Below are positions 11,459-23,726 of a DNA stretch of 64,000 bases, in pieces; positions within the stretch are counted from its first letter, which is position 1, and every line of letters begins with the position of its first letter. Location: NCBI GenBank assembly GCA_020726505.1, contig JAHLEZ010000015.1, forward strand, positions 1,798,001-1,862,000, given 5' to 3'. The notes under the pieces are model-generated. The model had not been told where the DNA came from and ran no database searches. It saw nothing but the letters and a program-made list of their open reading frames with translations. The translations under genes and the position numbers were made by a program. Source of the DNA: Leptodontidium sp. MPI-SDFR-AT-0119. Lineage: Eukaryota; Ascomycota; Leotiomycetes; Helotiales; Leptodontidiaceae.

Positions 11459-13597
11459 CTAGAATACAGCGCCACCGATGATGAAGACTCGTTCTTCCTC
11501 TCGTTTCACCCACTGAATGACCTTATTCGCGCCTTGAGCGAGGCCAGCGCGCGATGCATTCGGCCCTGCGACGCAGTAGAACTCGAATAATGGCGTCGTC
11601 CAGGCTAGAGAGATACTATCTCGGCTAACGCAGTGAAGCACCTTGAGATGGGAATGCTTGGCGTGCGTCGAGGCGTGGAGATTATGATACAGCGTCATAA
11701 GTCTGTCAATTACCCGCGGTTAGAATTTGTTTCAAAAGCAATTTGATTGGCGGTGGGTTTGTGACGGAATACACTTACTTTCTTCGTGCTAGAGGACTGC
11801 TGAAGTGGGGGGAGAGCGATGGCATGGTGAACTGGACGTTTGCACGTGATTTATATAGGAAGTGTCGTAATGGAGTTCCAGGCATAATATCTGTGGTGCT
11901 AGGCCGGCCCTGGCGGACCGCTGTTTTGATGATTTCCATACTGCCGTTCTTTTGCAGCTGGGTTACTACATCATCTCGCATCTGCTTCAAGTCATAGAAG
12001 CTTTCCTTGTCTGCGCTGATGAGAAGGACTGCAATTTCATCCTCCCGGCTGCTGCTGTTTGCTGTCGACGGCCTTTCCTCTGATTCTTCTTCGTCGCCCA
12101 GGGCGCTCAGAAAACTGACGTACATATAGAGGTATCCTCTGTTATTGAATCCTGGCAGACAGACCGGTATCCAGTTTTCTCCACCACCAGCCTTGACGCT
12201 TCCTGCTTCGAAGAGCATATTGAAGATCAGTAGGAGGTCACTAGGATGTAATGAGTGTCTTTTTGGTCTGATGACACTGACAAGTCGTCCACCAGCTACA
12301 ACAAGCCCGTAGAGAAGCTTATCCGTCCGGGCTTTCAGAAGAGTATTGTTGATCACATGGCGTTGGGATTTTCGTATCTTCAAACATTCCAATGCCGAAA
12401 GTAAGGCGGTCGGAGAGCCTTTCGTAAAAGTGTCCGCCAGCGAGGACAGTAAAATTTCTGTGCCCTCAAGAGGGCGGCGAAGATCTGTGTTCGGCCGATT
12501 TGTGAACAGCTGAGTCAAGGTGGGTAGAGTGAGGGTTGAAAGAATTTGCATGTACAGTGCCTCCAGCTGGGCTCTGAGTTGAGTGTCGCTCTCTCCAAGC
12601 TTGCTTATAGCAACGAAGTAAAGAGGTCCAGCGATAGTCACCACGAATCGAGTATTCCCAGCAGTAAATCCCATTAAAGGATCATTCGCTCCTTGGAAGA
12701 AGGATATAATGGTTTGAATGATCCCGATATATCCATTAATCAGGTTTTGATCACCATGTCGGCTATAAATTGGTTTGCCAGCAGAGGACAAAATGAGATA
12801 GTGCTTGAGTTTGGACTTCCACTGCAGAAGGACTTCCTCTGTAGAGGGACAGCGTCAGTACTGTAACCATTTATATATCTGACATGACCAAACCTACCTC
12901 CATTAACACCTTTGTTATCCACGGCTTCTATCTCATCAAATTCGCTCTCAAAATTGACTAGTGAGATATCCTCGTAATCCACGGCTTCAAAGGCATTCAC
13001 AGACTCGGTTTGTGTACTGAGCAACTTCCATGCTGCACTCTGCGAGTTCAGTCCGTCGTCTAGCAGACTTGCAAGATCTCCGTTCGCTCTCAATGTGGGG
13101 GCATAGCTCATGAGGCTTGCACTATCATCAAAGTCACTTCCATTGCGACTAATCTTCCTGCTTGGGGTGCTCTGCCCTCCAGATGCTGCTGATATTGAGA
13201 CTGATTCCGAGACTGATCGACTGGCTGGAGTCGAGAACGTCCCCCGCGAGCCATCTGGGAATGATAAGGTCTGAATATCGATCGAGGATAGGCCAGTCGT
13301 AGGTTTACTCGCATATGCTGAACCTGGTCGATTTGTAGGCTTCAGGAGGGAAGGTCGTGGAGGAAGAGGAGGCCGTGATTCTTCTGCTTCTTGCCTTCCA
13401 TTGTGTTCCACTTTAATATCCCCAGAAGCAGTTCCCTCTGTCTTCAAACTTCCCGTCCCTCCTGAATCATGGTTGTGCTCTTCGAGGTTCATCGGATCGG
13501 TGGCATTGTCTGGAGTTGCCTGCACCGTCGGCGTTGGGTCAAATGGCACATTTGCTCGATCATGAGAAGAAGCCACAACTGGGCTCGAGAGTCCCAT
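11459..13597 (-). CDS. MON1: vacuolar fusion protein Mon1
   Basis: Mon1 pairs with Ccz1 as the guanine nucleotide exchange factor for the Rab7 homologue Ypt7. The complex drives endosome and autophagosome fusion with the vacuole. Three exons (12898..13597, 11779..12838, 11459..11702) close to 667 residues. About 230 N-terminal residues are disordered and Ser/Pro-rich. The conserved core starts at [19 protein letters not shown] and carries the family hallmarks [10 protein letters not shown] and [14 protein letters not shown], then the longin-type alpha/beta domains. The protein ends in the usual IIGGAVF motif, encoded by the small third exon. Length is normal for Pezizomycotina. The gene is divergent from DOP1 across a 346-base spacer. 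Confidence 0.95.
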
Positions 13598-13943
13598 TCA
13601 GGACGAAGATGCAGCTATTCGCAGGTCGTCATTGATTGATTGATTGATTGAGTAATTGCTTAGAGTTTAGATGTGGCGGGTGATGCAGGGCGGCCAGGGA
13701 TCTTTGGGCGTGGGGTGAGTGGCTGGAACTGCTGTCTGGGCACATCTGCAGCCTTGAAGGAAGAGGCCACGCGGAAACTGGAACTTCAGCCTTGAGCAAT
13801 GGAATGACAGAACAAGACTGTCGATTCTCCAGCAGCAGTACAATACAATACAACCCATTACACTCTTTACAACTATGCGTCCTACCCATGATATGTCTGG
13901 TCAATGCCAATGATCCCGAACCTTTCAGTACAGCGCAGTAACA
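13598..13943. promoter_or_regulatory. bidirectional promoter MON1/DOP1
   Basis: This 346-base spacer separates two divergent start codons and must hold both promoters. On the plus strand it contains a short ATTG tandem (13635-13652) and, near 13845, an AATACAATACAA direct repeat. No TATA box is evident. Confidence 0.6.
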
Positions 13944-16900
13944 ATGGCCCTTGAGGCTGGCAGACGGTCGGTCTCTCCCACAAGCTCTGGAAGAGCTTCA
14001 CCAGTTCCGAGGAAGTGGAGGAATCAACTGGGCTCTGGTATGGCAGTCAAAATATCTCTGAAACCATAGGTACTGATGTGTCCCTAAATAGATGAACCTC
14101 CCAGCAAAGACAAAGCATTTCGCAGATATGCCTCCGGCGTGGAAAGATCACTCTCGTTATTCGATACAGCTTTACAAGAATGGGCAGACTACATATCCTT
14201 TTTGGGACGACTGTTGAAGGTATGGCCTGGATTCCTCGACCTAGTAGATGGAATGCTGACAATGTCAGTCCCTCCAAGCGCACCCCAAGGACATCAAAGC
14301 CGTTCCCTCGAAAGCCATTGTCGCAAAGCGTCTTGCACAGTGCCTGAATCCTGCTCTCCCTTCCGGTGTACACCAAAAGGCCCTCGAAGTATATGCATTT
14401 ATATTCTCTATGATAGGAAGAGATGCGCTTTCAAACGACTTACCTTTATACCTCCCTGGCCTCTCGTCAACACTTTCGTTCGCATCCCTCTCTGTACGAA
14501 CTCCATTTTTAGAACTGCTTGAAACGTACCTCCTCCGGTTAGATCCTCGATCCCTCCGCCCAGCTCTGAAGGCTATCATACTTGCGCTGCTTCCTGGTCT
14601 TGAAGAAGAGAATAGCGAGGAATTCGAACGGACTCTCAAACTCTTGGATGGTTTCAAACACGCCTTAAGACCAGCGAGCACCGAGGATCTTGGAGAGAAT
14701 CACAACAGTGGGGACGAATATTTCTGGCAGTGCTTTTTCCTTGCAGCTATAACAAGCAATGGCCGGCGGCAAGGTGCTCTCTCGTACTTGGTTCGGAACC
14801 TCCCAAAACTTGGCCAACCTCTCTCCATTGAATCGATAACTGCGCCAGCCAACGGATCTCAAAAAGAGGAAGAGTCAGCGAGACGCCTAGCAGAAATTAT
14901 GACTTCTCCCGAACCCGGTCTGTTATTGCGGTGTTTTGCTGCTGGCTTAGGCGATGACCAGCTCTTGATCCAGCGAGGGTTTCTTGATCTACTTGTCACC
15001 CATTTACCTCTACATTCGCATGTGCTGCAGAAAAGAGTGAAGAGCGAGGATCTTGAGCTTTTAATTACAGCTGCAGCTGGTGTAGTCTCACGTAGGGAAA
15101 TGAGTCTCAATCGGCGTTTGTGGACTTGGCTACTGGGTCCAGAGCCTACAAGCAATGATGGCGAGGGAGGACCGGAATCTCCAACTTCTGTGATAGGCGA
15201 TCCTCTTGGGTCATCTCCCTCTTCGAGAACGCGGTACTTTGAAGAATTTGGCCTGCAGCCCTTGGTACAAGCACTGTTAAAACTGATTGCACGAGACTCG
15301 GCCAATGCGGTGGAGCGAGCACGACCATTTCGAATATGTCTTTCCTTGATGGACAGATGGGAGATTGGAGGTCTCGTGGTGCCCGACATATTTCTACCTG
15401 TTGTTGACAGTGTTCGCAAGTACAAAGATGTTGCAGCTACAAAGGCAGACTTTTCGGAGGTGCTTCGCAGTGCTAGTGTCTTCTTCGACGGTGTTGAGAG
15501 TGGATTGATCTGGGGAGAGATTATTGGATTGATTGCTCAAGCGATTGGTGCTGGCGACTTTTCCACAGCTGAGAGACTTGACAAGCTCTCTTTAGTGAAC
15601 TTCATCATCGCGCATTTCAATGTACGAGAAGAGGAGATGCTCATGATACATGCGCCATTGACAACTTTGACACTGCTTACGTTACTGGAAGATGCAAAGG
15701 AAAGGGCAGAACAGCAAGCTAGCAAGTCTGGAACACCTGAAAATGTATCAAGACTAGCTCTGAGCATCGCTATGGATTTGGTCGACCTCATCCCAGAAAG
15801 AGCCTTTCAAACCCGACCCTCAACAAGCCAGTCGACAGTTACGTCTCTTAACGGGAATTCGATACGACAACTTACGAACTCTGAAATATTACGCAAGGTC
15901 AAGACCTTCTATGTCCAGGACCAAGGGAATCTAGATGCCTTCCCCCCACCATACTCATCTCATGAAGTTAGCGAGCTTCTCATGCGCGAGGTCGGCAGCA
16001 TAACTTGCCAAAGCCTGTCTGATTCAGTATCAAGTGCTGATGCTGGTATTAAGAGCAAGCTGTTGGTAATGATGGTTGCGAAAGTCCCAAAAGCTGATAG
16101 CCTGGATATCTCGAGGCTCATTCTATCGATACAGGAGAGGCTAAATGTATTGTCACAACTCCCTTTCGTGACTTTCAGTTCCATAGTCTCTCTGGCCACA
16201 AATCTGTACTCGACTTCATACATCTCCACCACAGAGTTGTCTGGAGTGGTCAGTCCTTTGGTACGCCATGCTTGGTCCTACCTATCAGCCTCTCATCCCA
16301 AGTATCACGTGGAAACTGTCCGGTGTCTTTGGCAACTTCAAACGGCATTGACAGTCTCGAATCATGAAATTGAGGCCGCTATATGCTCCTTGATGGTCGA
16401 ACAGGATACGAACGGCACTTTTGCCGTTCGAAATGGAGATCCTGGTAGAAGCTTCACTGTGCTCTGGACGCATACCATGCAGGATACCGCAGCTCACATG
16501 GATCGAAGAACCTCGAAGACATCTACTCAGGATCTCAAAGGTCCGGCACGTCTTCTAGGAGTCGCACATTATGAAGTGATGCTCTCCAGGCCACTGTTTC
16601 TGCTACTCGACTCACTGCTCGATGAACGTACGCAGCTCTTCATGACTGTAAGAACTTGGCTCCAGAGTCTTGTTGGCATTGACAGGTACGTACAGTACAG
16701 CATCTTTCCGTAGAATACCCGACTAACACCTTTCAGACTATTCCATCTCCTGGTTTCAAAATTTTCGAGTTTTACCTTCCTTCAAAGCCTCTCAGAGGAA
16801 GAGTCCAGTTATCAGGATAGCACAGTGCAGAAATATAGCGGCGAAGATGACCTAGACCAGTGCTTGTACTACCTGCGTACAGTTTCAAATATGCTACGCT

Positions 16901-19820
16901 GGTCATCGGACAGCATGTGGGCTGCTCTCGCAGAAAACAACATTTCAACCGATGCTAGCAACCCCTCACTGTACCAAATCAGTATGTTTTACCCCGCTTC
17001 TGAATTTAAGCTGTCTGACTTGTTTAGCTGGCCGTGATGGAGAAATCACGCTTCTCGAGTTTTTTCTGCATGTCTGTCTGCGTGCAATTGCCGGAAGCCC
17101 TGGTACAGGAAGATCCGAGGAGTCCCGTATCAGCCAATTCCACCGCACTGCTTTGACCACGCTTCATCAAATTCTCTTGAGCCCGTACTCACTTCCTCTG
17201 GCCGAGCTCCAACTGGAAAACGTATTGATTATTCGATTGATACAGTCGCTTGACGGGCCTGATCCTTTTATTCAGGTGCTATTATTGGATGTGGTATTTG
17301 ATGCACTCAAACTTCGCAACGCGTCCAGACCAGCACTTGCCCCTCCGTTGTCACCAACATCAGAACACAAAAGATCACTTGTCGACACTCCTCAGAACTC
17401 CAGACTTTCACTGACGACAGACCGTAACGAGCATTACTTGTCGCCAAGTTTTCCGCCTCCACCTCCATCACTGGTGAAGTGTCTTCAATCGGGATTTGCA
17501 GCCCCAAGTAGCCGGCCCGTTTTGGACAGCTGGGTCAGCTTTCTCACTGAGTGCCTACCGTTATATTCCGATACCATTTTCCAGATACTGATTCCGCTTG
17601 TTGAGACACTTTGCGCACAGGTTGGGAGTACTTTCAATGACTTGCAAGAGACTTTCAAGGAGTCTACCACCATTGCCAACGACTCCACTGCTCCAGAGTC
17701 AACGCTAATTTCTCTTCTGAATGGCCTCGAGCATGTCCTTGCCCGAGGTCATGATCGACTATTGCAAGACGAAATGAAGACTCCTCAAGCTAAAAGTCCA
17801 GAGCAGCCACAAGGTTTCTTTGGCAACATGGTGTCTGGAGTGTTTGCATCCGAGACACCACAGGCAAGAAGTGCTACGGCCAATAACCGACTCACAGTCC
17901 TTCTCTCTTTCCAAGACGCTGTCCGAATTTGCTTCGTGATCTGGTCATGGGGTGGCAAGAGTGGGTCTACGCAGGATGCAGATTCAGCAGCTTCATTCAA
18001 CTATACATCTTTGCGAATGAGAAACCGAGCTAGGAGGCTCCTGGAACACCTCTTTGCCGCAGAGGCTCTCGAGTGTCTGGAAACGGTTGTCGAGATCTGG
18101 CAAAAGTCTGCCAAAGGACCCAATGACCTGAGATCGCCAGTTGTCTTCAATCTTCTACATGTGCTTGATGGCTCCAGACCAAAGCATACAATACCAGCTA
18201 TATTCAATGCAATTTACAGTCGCACAAACCCTTCTGCGCTAGACCCAGCCCGAAAGTCAACACTGACAGCGTCTCTGAGCGACACGGATCTTGTTGTGTT
18301 TTTGGTTGAGTACGCTCGATCTTTAGAAGATGATGCTATGGATGAAATATGGACGGATTGTATGACCTTCTTGAAAGATATACTGGCAAATCCCTTCCCG
18401 CATCGACAGACCTTACCAAGTCTACTGGAATTTGCAGCTATATTAGGCGAGAAAGTCGACAACACGAATTTCGGGGAGCAAAAGAGAATGAGAAGAGAAC
18501 TAGGAGTGAGTATGATCAACCCCCTACACTGAAACTCAACTAACAGCACAGGACCTGTTTCTCCGACTTCTCGCCGCGATTTTTACGACTCGCCCCATGG
18601 GATTCGCAGACGGTACTCCCGAAGGTGATGACCGTGGTCCAACAAGGCCTGATGATATTGTTGGAATATTGGCTTCCATTGCCCCCAACCTCCCCAAAAT
18701 TCTTGTTGAGCCTGATCGTATTCTTGCAGCAGCGAATACGGTTTCTGCGAGTGTCATTGGGCCGACCTTCAAATCTAAGTCCTTTCCTGAGAACATTTCC
18801 AAGAGTACATTGGTACTGCTATATCAACTGGCAAGACTACCAAATACTCAAAAGACATGGAGGAAGGATATAAGTGATGTGTTTAACGATGCCAAATTCT
18901 TTGCAAACTCCGTGCCACTCATTGAGAGTGACTGGCTCCCTCTTTTGAAGCAATGGACTCTAAGCGACAAGGAGAGAATGCCCGAATTACTTTCTCGCCT
19001 CCTCCCACCATCCACAGCTGGAATTGTATTCGGAGTTGGAGCTACATCGGCCAGACTGGAAGCCGATAGGAAAACACAGCTCAATCTGCGTCGCATTGCT
19101 ACACTTGTCCTTGCTACGATGGACGATAATTTCGTCGGCGACCTTCCCGTTATGCAGGAGAAGATTGTTGAATTACTCGCTGCTTCGACGACTTCGTCGC
19201 CTTCATCGACCACTCGGGCGGATATTTACCTTCTCCTTCGAGCTCTAGCTCTCAAGACATCGGCTGTGCATTTAGCCACTCTGTGGCCGATTGTGAACGC
19301 GGAGTTACACGCAGCCATCTCATCTGTCGTGGCACCTGATCACAGCGCCGCTTCAGAGACTTTTAACAACTACTCGATTCTGCAGGCTTGCAAGCTGCTA
19401 GATACATTGCTGTGCATCGCACCCGACGATTTCCAGCTGCACGAATGGCTCTTCATCACTGATACAATCGACGCAGTATACCGACCCTCACAATTTCACC
19501 CCGTCGCCCTTATCGACGAACTCTCCGAGGAGCTAGGCTCAACAGCCCTATCCTCAGCAATGCACACCGAATCCGCCGCCGTGCAAGCAGCAAACGGCAC
19601 CAGTCGCAGGACACTACTAGGGGCAGGGGGGATAAGCGATGAAGGGACGTGGGAGAGGAAAGACGAGTTGGTGGGCAAGGTATTGAGACCGTTCTTCAGC
19701 CAGCTGAGCATTTTCGCATTTGAAAGCACGTACTCGATGAGTGTTCCTGATTGGGAGGCTTGTAGGATGGGGCTGCTGAAGGACTTGTTTGATGAGAAAA
19801 GCATTGTCAGGGCGTTGTAG
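13944..19820 (+). CDS. DOP1: Dopey family protein Dop1
   Basis: Dop1 is a large peripheral protein of Golgi and endosomes. It works with Mon2 and the flippase Neo1 in membrane trafficking, and in Aspergillus (DopA) it affects polarity and development. Six exons were read: 13944..14037, 14092..14219, 14269..16685, 16737..16981, 17028..18505 and 18552..19820. They sum to 5631 bases and 1876 residues, the expected size for filamentous fungi. The Dopey N-terminal domain starts after a short basic leader (DKAFRRYASGVERSLSLFD, then WADYISFLGRLLK). The rest is alpha-helical HEAT-like sequence, with leucine-zipper-type heptads toward the C-terminus. All five introns are 46-54 bases with good branch sites. 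No lesions were seen. Confidence 0.95.
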
Positions 19821-21426
19821 ATGGGGTAGGGCTAGTTAACGGAGTCATTTTCTACATGTTCATTCTCTCCTGAACGTGATGCAAGTCCACGTGTGACAGG
19901 ACCTCAATTGATCTCAAGTGCCCAATATGGGACTTACCGTAGAGAATGGAACTCGCACAAGTGACGTACAAACCGTAAAATCTCTCCACGGGACAGACCT
20001 GAGTCAGTTGGGAATAGCAACGGTAACGTTTCCAAGCCGGATGCTATTTAACCTCCGCTGCTTCTCGTGGTTCCTCAACCCCAACACGGGCCGGCTGCCA
20101 CCCAATCTCCGCTTGAATGTGCATCATGTCGCTCTGGATAAGCAAATATCACCGGCACTGAAAGCGTACTCCTGAAAATGGGGCTACCCACTCCAAGAGC
20201 AAGGGTATTTATTGGTTCGTCAGATAGACGTGTAATAGAGAGGACCCATCTGTAGACCACTGAATAAAGGGAGTAGAATCCACTGCAACACTCGCAGATT
20301 ATGATGAATAATCCGATCGTGTTCCCGAGAGTTCGGCACAATCGCCCTCTCCGTCTTGAACCAATCTGACGGGTACAATGACCTCTTGCGGGGAATATGT
20401 AAGTGATGCTAAAAAAAAAAAAAAATTTGATGCTTTGACTGCGGCTGATTTACTAAAGCCAAGTTTAGCCTTATGCTTGAAATCTATTGCTCGCGTTTGA
20501 ACCTCTCGCAGTCACAGACTGTAGTAGCTTTGAATCGAGAGAGAGAGAGAGTGTGTGTGTGTACCACAGACGCGTACAGAGCAAACCTATTCTAGAAGAC
20601 CAAATAACGAGGAATAATCTATCGAAATTCCTGTGCTAGCGTTTGCAATGACTGATAGCCTAACAGGTAGTCGCGAGTCGGAAACATCTCGAGTTGTTTT
20701 GCCTACGCTTACGCTGAGAGGTCACTTAATCGAAAATAGAGATCATCTGAATACTTTGACACAAAAATCAAACACAAATATACATACAATCGAGCTTGAG
20801 TCTGGTTATCGCGAGTTTCAATTCTGCTTTTGAATGAGTTTCAAAAACCAAGAGACAGGTCCAGCGGCTGGCCCTTTCCATAGCTGAGCCGTATCTCTAC
20901 CTGGTCTCTTACTCAGGGAGCACAGTCATTAGAAAAGCGGGCAGCCTCGCAGAATTGGAATGGCCTGAGTCGAAAGGAATTACCAAATTGTCCCCGGATC
21001 TTGTTACGTTGATTGGATCTCCGTTTTTGGCGGAATTGATGCTGTGCAGAAGCGTAAAAGTTATTGACTGTATATGTATATGTATGCCGGGACAGTTGCC
21101 TCTTGTTGTTTCCTCAACGTTGGGCATTTGATACCGTTCTGATATAATATAACATCCTCGGTCAAAGTAAGGGCTTTGACGAAAGACGTCAATCTGTCAT
21201 GCTTTGAGAATGTTCATTTGTGGGGGTTTGGAGCTAATGTGAGCCTGCCTTACGCCTCAGGAACATGCATAGCGATGTGCAACAAAAAAGTTCCAAGGTG
21301 CAGCGCTGCAAAGGTGGGAATAGCTACACCTCAGGCTTCAAGGCACGATTTTTCATTCTTCCCTTCCCCACTCTGCCAGCTCCTGCTAATCCCAGTCCCA
21401 AGTATTTTGAAGTGTTTCCGTTGAAA
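19821..21426. other. intergenic between DOP1 and TGS1 (convergent)
   Basis: No gene is supported in these 1.6 kb. The stretch holds an A-run (20411-20424) and a mixed (GA)n(GT)n microsatellite (about 20537-20562). Short open frames here have no family character. Confidence 0.5.
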
Positions 21427-22611
21427 TTATGTGCCATTATCCGTATTCCACGAAGGAGAGATAGCCGGAATGTATGCCACCATTGCTTTACTCGCGCCAT
21501 ACACACAGTACTGCACGACTTCAATCTTCTTCTCGCCAGGAGCTAATCGGGCAATCTGCCTTAGATCACTCCCTCGTGGGAGATAGAGCGCCGAATCCAT
21601 CGTCTTAACAACTTCATAAATCTGATCGATGGAATACGGCTGCATCTTACTCAGATTAAAGATATCGCCCTCCATGTAACGCGGACCACCCCAGGGAGGC
21701 GACGCGAAGACCACCGTCTGTGCAGGATCGATCGACGAGGAATTCTTTGCGAGGTAAGCGAAGGAGTCGTCGTTGATCCAGGTTATTTGGTCTGCGACGC
21801 CGTAGATGGTTGCGTTGTGTTGTGCGCATGCTATTACCGATACGTCTTTCTCGATGGCGATTATTTGCATCCAGCGGGAGGTGAGGGCGAATGCAATCAC
21901 GTTGCCGCCGGCCCCGGCGAACATGTCGATTAAGATGGTTTTGGTTTCGGGTATTAGGGCTGCGAAATCTTCTGCTACTTTGCTGGATGCTGTTAGTAGA
22001 TATCTGTGATGAGGAGAGTGACAAACATACTTTGCTACTGGCTCGGGTGTGACGCCGAACCAAGCATCGTCGGTCATGTAGATTCCTTCGTTGTAGAGTG
22101 ACCATATGCTAAAGCGTTGCTGCCAATACCTGAATTTAGATTAGTAAGAGAACTGTAGCAAGGGGGCTTTAACTTACTTCTGAATGTCATACTCAACCTG
22201 CCCTATTTTCGTGTAGTGGTGGCACTTGTCAGTCAACTCGAAGATCTGGGATCCTTGGTCCGAGGAGGGTTCCTGGACAGCCATTGTGCTGGGCATGCTG
22301 ACTATGTAATCAACAGTTTGTGAGAGTTTCTTCCAGGTGTCTGGCGTTTGAGGGGCTCGTTTTCGACTTCTGGCAGAGTACTGTTGTTTGGTCGGGGATA
22401 CTCTGCCTGCGTCCAAATCTTCTTCAGAGCTCGCTTCCGATTCTCGAGAGGCAGGTGGAGTGAAGATAATCTCAGGAATGCCGTGGAGAAGTAAGGTTGG
22501 CGGGGAGGCAGACGTAGAAGTGGGGTTGTCTGGATTTCGTTGTGACTTTGGAGTATCACCTTTCGCTCGACAACTCGCTCTCAGCCACAACTTTCTTTCG
22601 GCTTTTTTCAA
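21427..22611 (-). CDS. TGS1: trimethylguanosine synthase (snRNA/snoRNA cap)
   Basis: Tgs1 converts the 7-methylguanosine cap of snRNAs and snoRNAs to 2,2,7-trimethylguanosine using S-adenosylmethionine. The catalytic part lies in 22178..22611, 22031..22129 and 21427..21982. Hallmarks are the N-terminal YWQQRFSIWSLYNEGI segment, WFGVTPEPVA, the SAM-binding motif I DMFAGAGGN, the acidic motif IAIEKD and the catalytic SPPWGGPRY. A minimal start at 22296 (MPSTMAV) gives 257 residues, close to the yeast and fission-yeast enzymes. The frame stays open and protein-like (Ser/Arg-rich) for another 105 codons upstream without a start codon, so a longer N-terminus from an additional upstream exon is likely. 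The 48-base intron 21983..22030 is a multiple of three and has no stop. Confidence 0.9.
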
Positions 22612-22617
22612 CCTTTT

Positions 22618-23499
22618 TAAAATCCCTGAGTTGGTCTTAGTGGGACTGCGAAGTGTTTGCTTGATAGCGAATCGGACGACACGGAGTTGCTTTTCAATAT
22701 TTTGTCTAACTTGAGACGCTGTTTCTTTCCATTGACTGGTTTCTTGGGAGGGGCATCTGGAGATGGAGAAGGAAGTGTGTTGGCTTCAGGTGACTTTTTA
22801 GTGCTGTCTGACGTGGCTCACGAGAAACGGCCTCTGGTTTTGATACCGACGCGCCAGAATGATGCACTTCGGCTGTCGAGATATTTGTTTCTGTAGACAA
22901 CTCTTCCTTCTCCTGACCGATGCTTTTTGACGATTGTCCTGGGTTTGGTACAAGAGCTTGTAATTCGATCACAACTTGAACAGAGCTCAATTTCGAAATC
23001 TCTTTCTCCTTACGATAGCAGGTTCGTTTGACAACACAACCCTCCAAGACTTCGGTCTCCGGTCTGTCGTGGCCTGCAGATCTCAATAGACCCTGGAGCT
23101 CTCGTTCTTTGCGCTGTGAACGACGTTTTTTTCGTTCTTCCAAAATCTGTGTAGCAAGTGCAGATCTCGTTTGCACTAATGGGCTGAGATGAAGGCTTTT
23201 GAAACCCGAGTTTCGAATATAGCTTCTTGCGTTGAGAATGGAGACAGTAGCTGAGATCTTGTCTACTCTCTCGTGGTTCGCAGGAGGCGGTCTCAGTGGG
23301 GACGCGTGATAGGCAGGAGGCTGAATCTCCAGCACTTGATTTTGAGAGGTTAATATCTTGACCAGTGTATGAAGATACTGCTCAGCCCATACTTACATGG
23401 TATTCTCTTAGATAATTCTCCGACACCTCCTCGTCCACCAGAGTGTGGTTGTCGAGCCACTCAACATGGAAGAAGACCTGGATTTGAGCTTGGGCCATA
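22618..23499 (-). CDS. N-terminal part of TGS1 gene, or separate orphan gene
   Basis: A start at 23499 (MAQAQIQVFFHVEW) is followed by 34 codons, a donor GTAAGT, and a long open frame to about 22706. The acceptor is probably just before PPAYHASPLRPPP. The protein is Lys/Arg- and Glu-rich with a basic helix (ILEERKKRRSQRKEREL). Near 22800 coding character moves to another frame (SPEANTLPSPSPDAPPKKP), which would need an intron of about 53 bases or an indel. That frame stops at 22618, seven bases before the open upstream extension of TGS1. Either this is a separate gene of about 270 residues, or it forms the disordered N-terminus of TGS1 through introns I could not close. The family is not recognised. 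Exon limits are uncertain. Confidence 0.4.
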
Positions 23500-23726
23500 G
23501 CCAAGAGTGCTAACTACTTATAGACTAGTGTGATGACACCGTCGACGTCGACACGTCCATCCAACCCTTTCAGAGCAAGTATAACCTCATTTTCCTTCAG
23601 TCCGCTGAATCTTGAATGCATTGAATAAACACAGGTAAGGACGTCGCTAAAGACTTTGATAGTCCTTTCCCCGTCCAGGATCATTATTGCCCTTGGGGTC
23701 CCTGGCCTCCAGTAGCTTCAGACATC

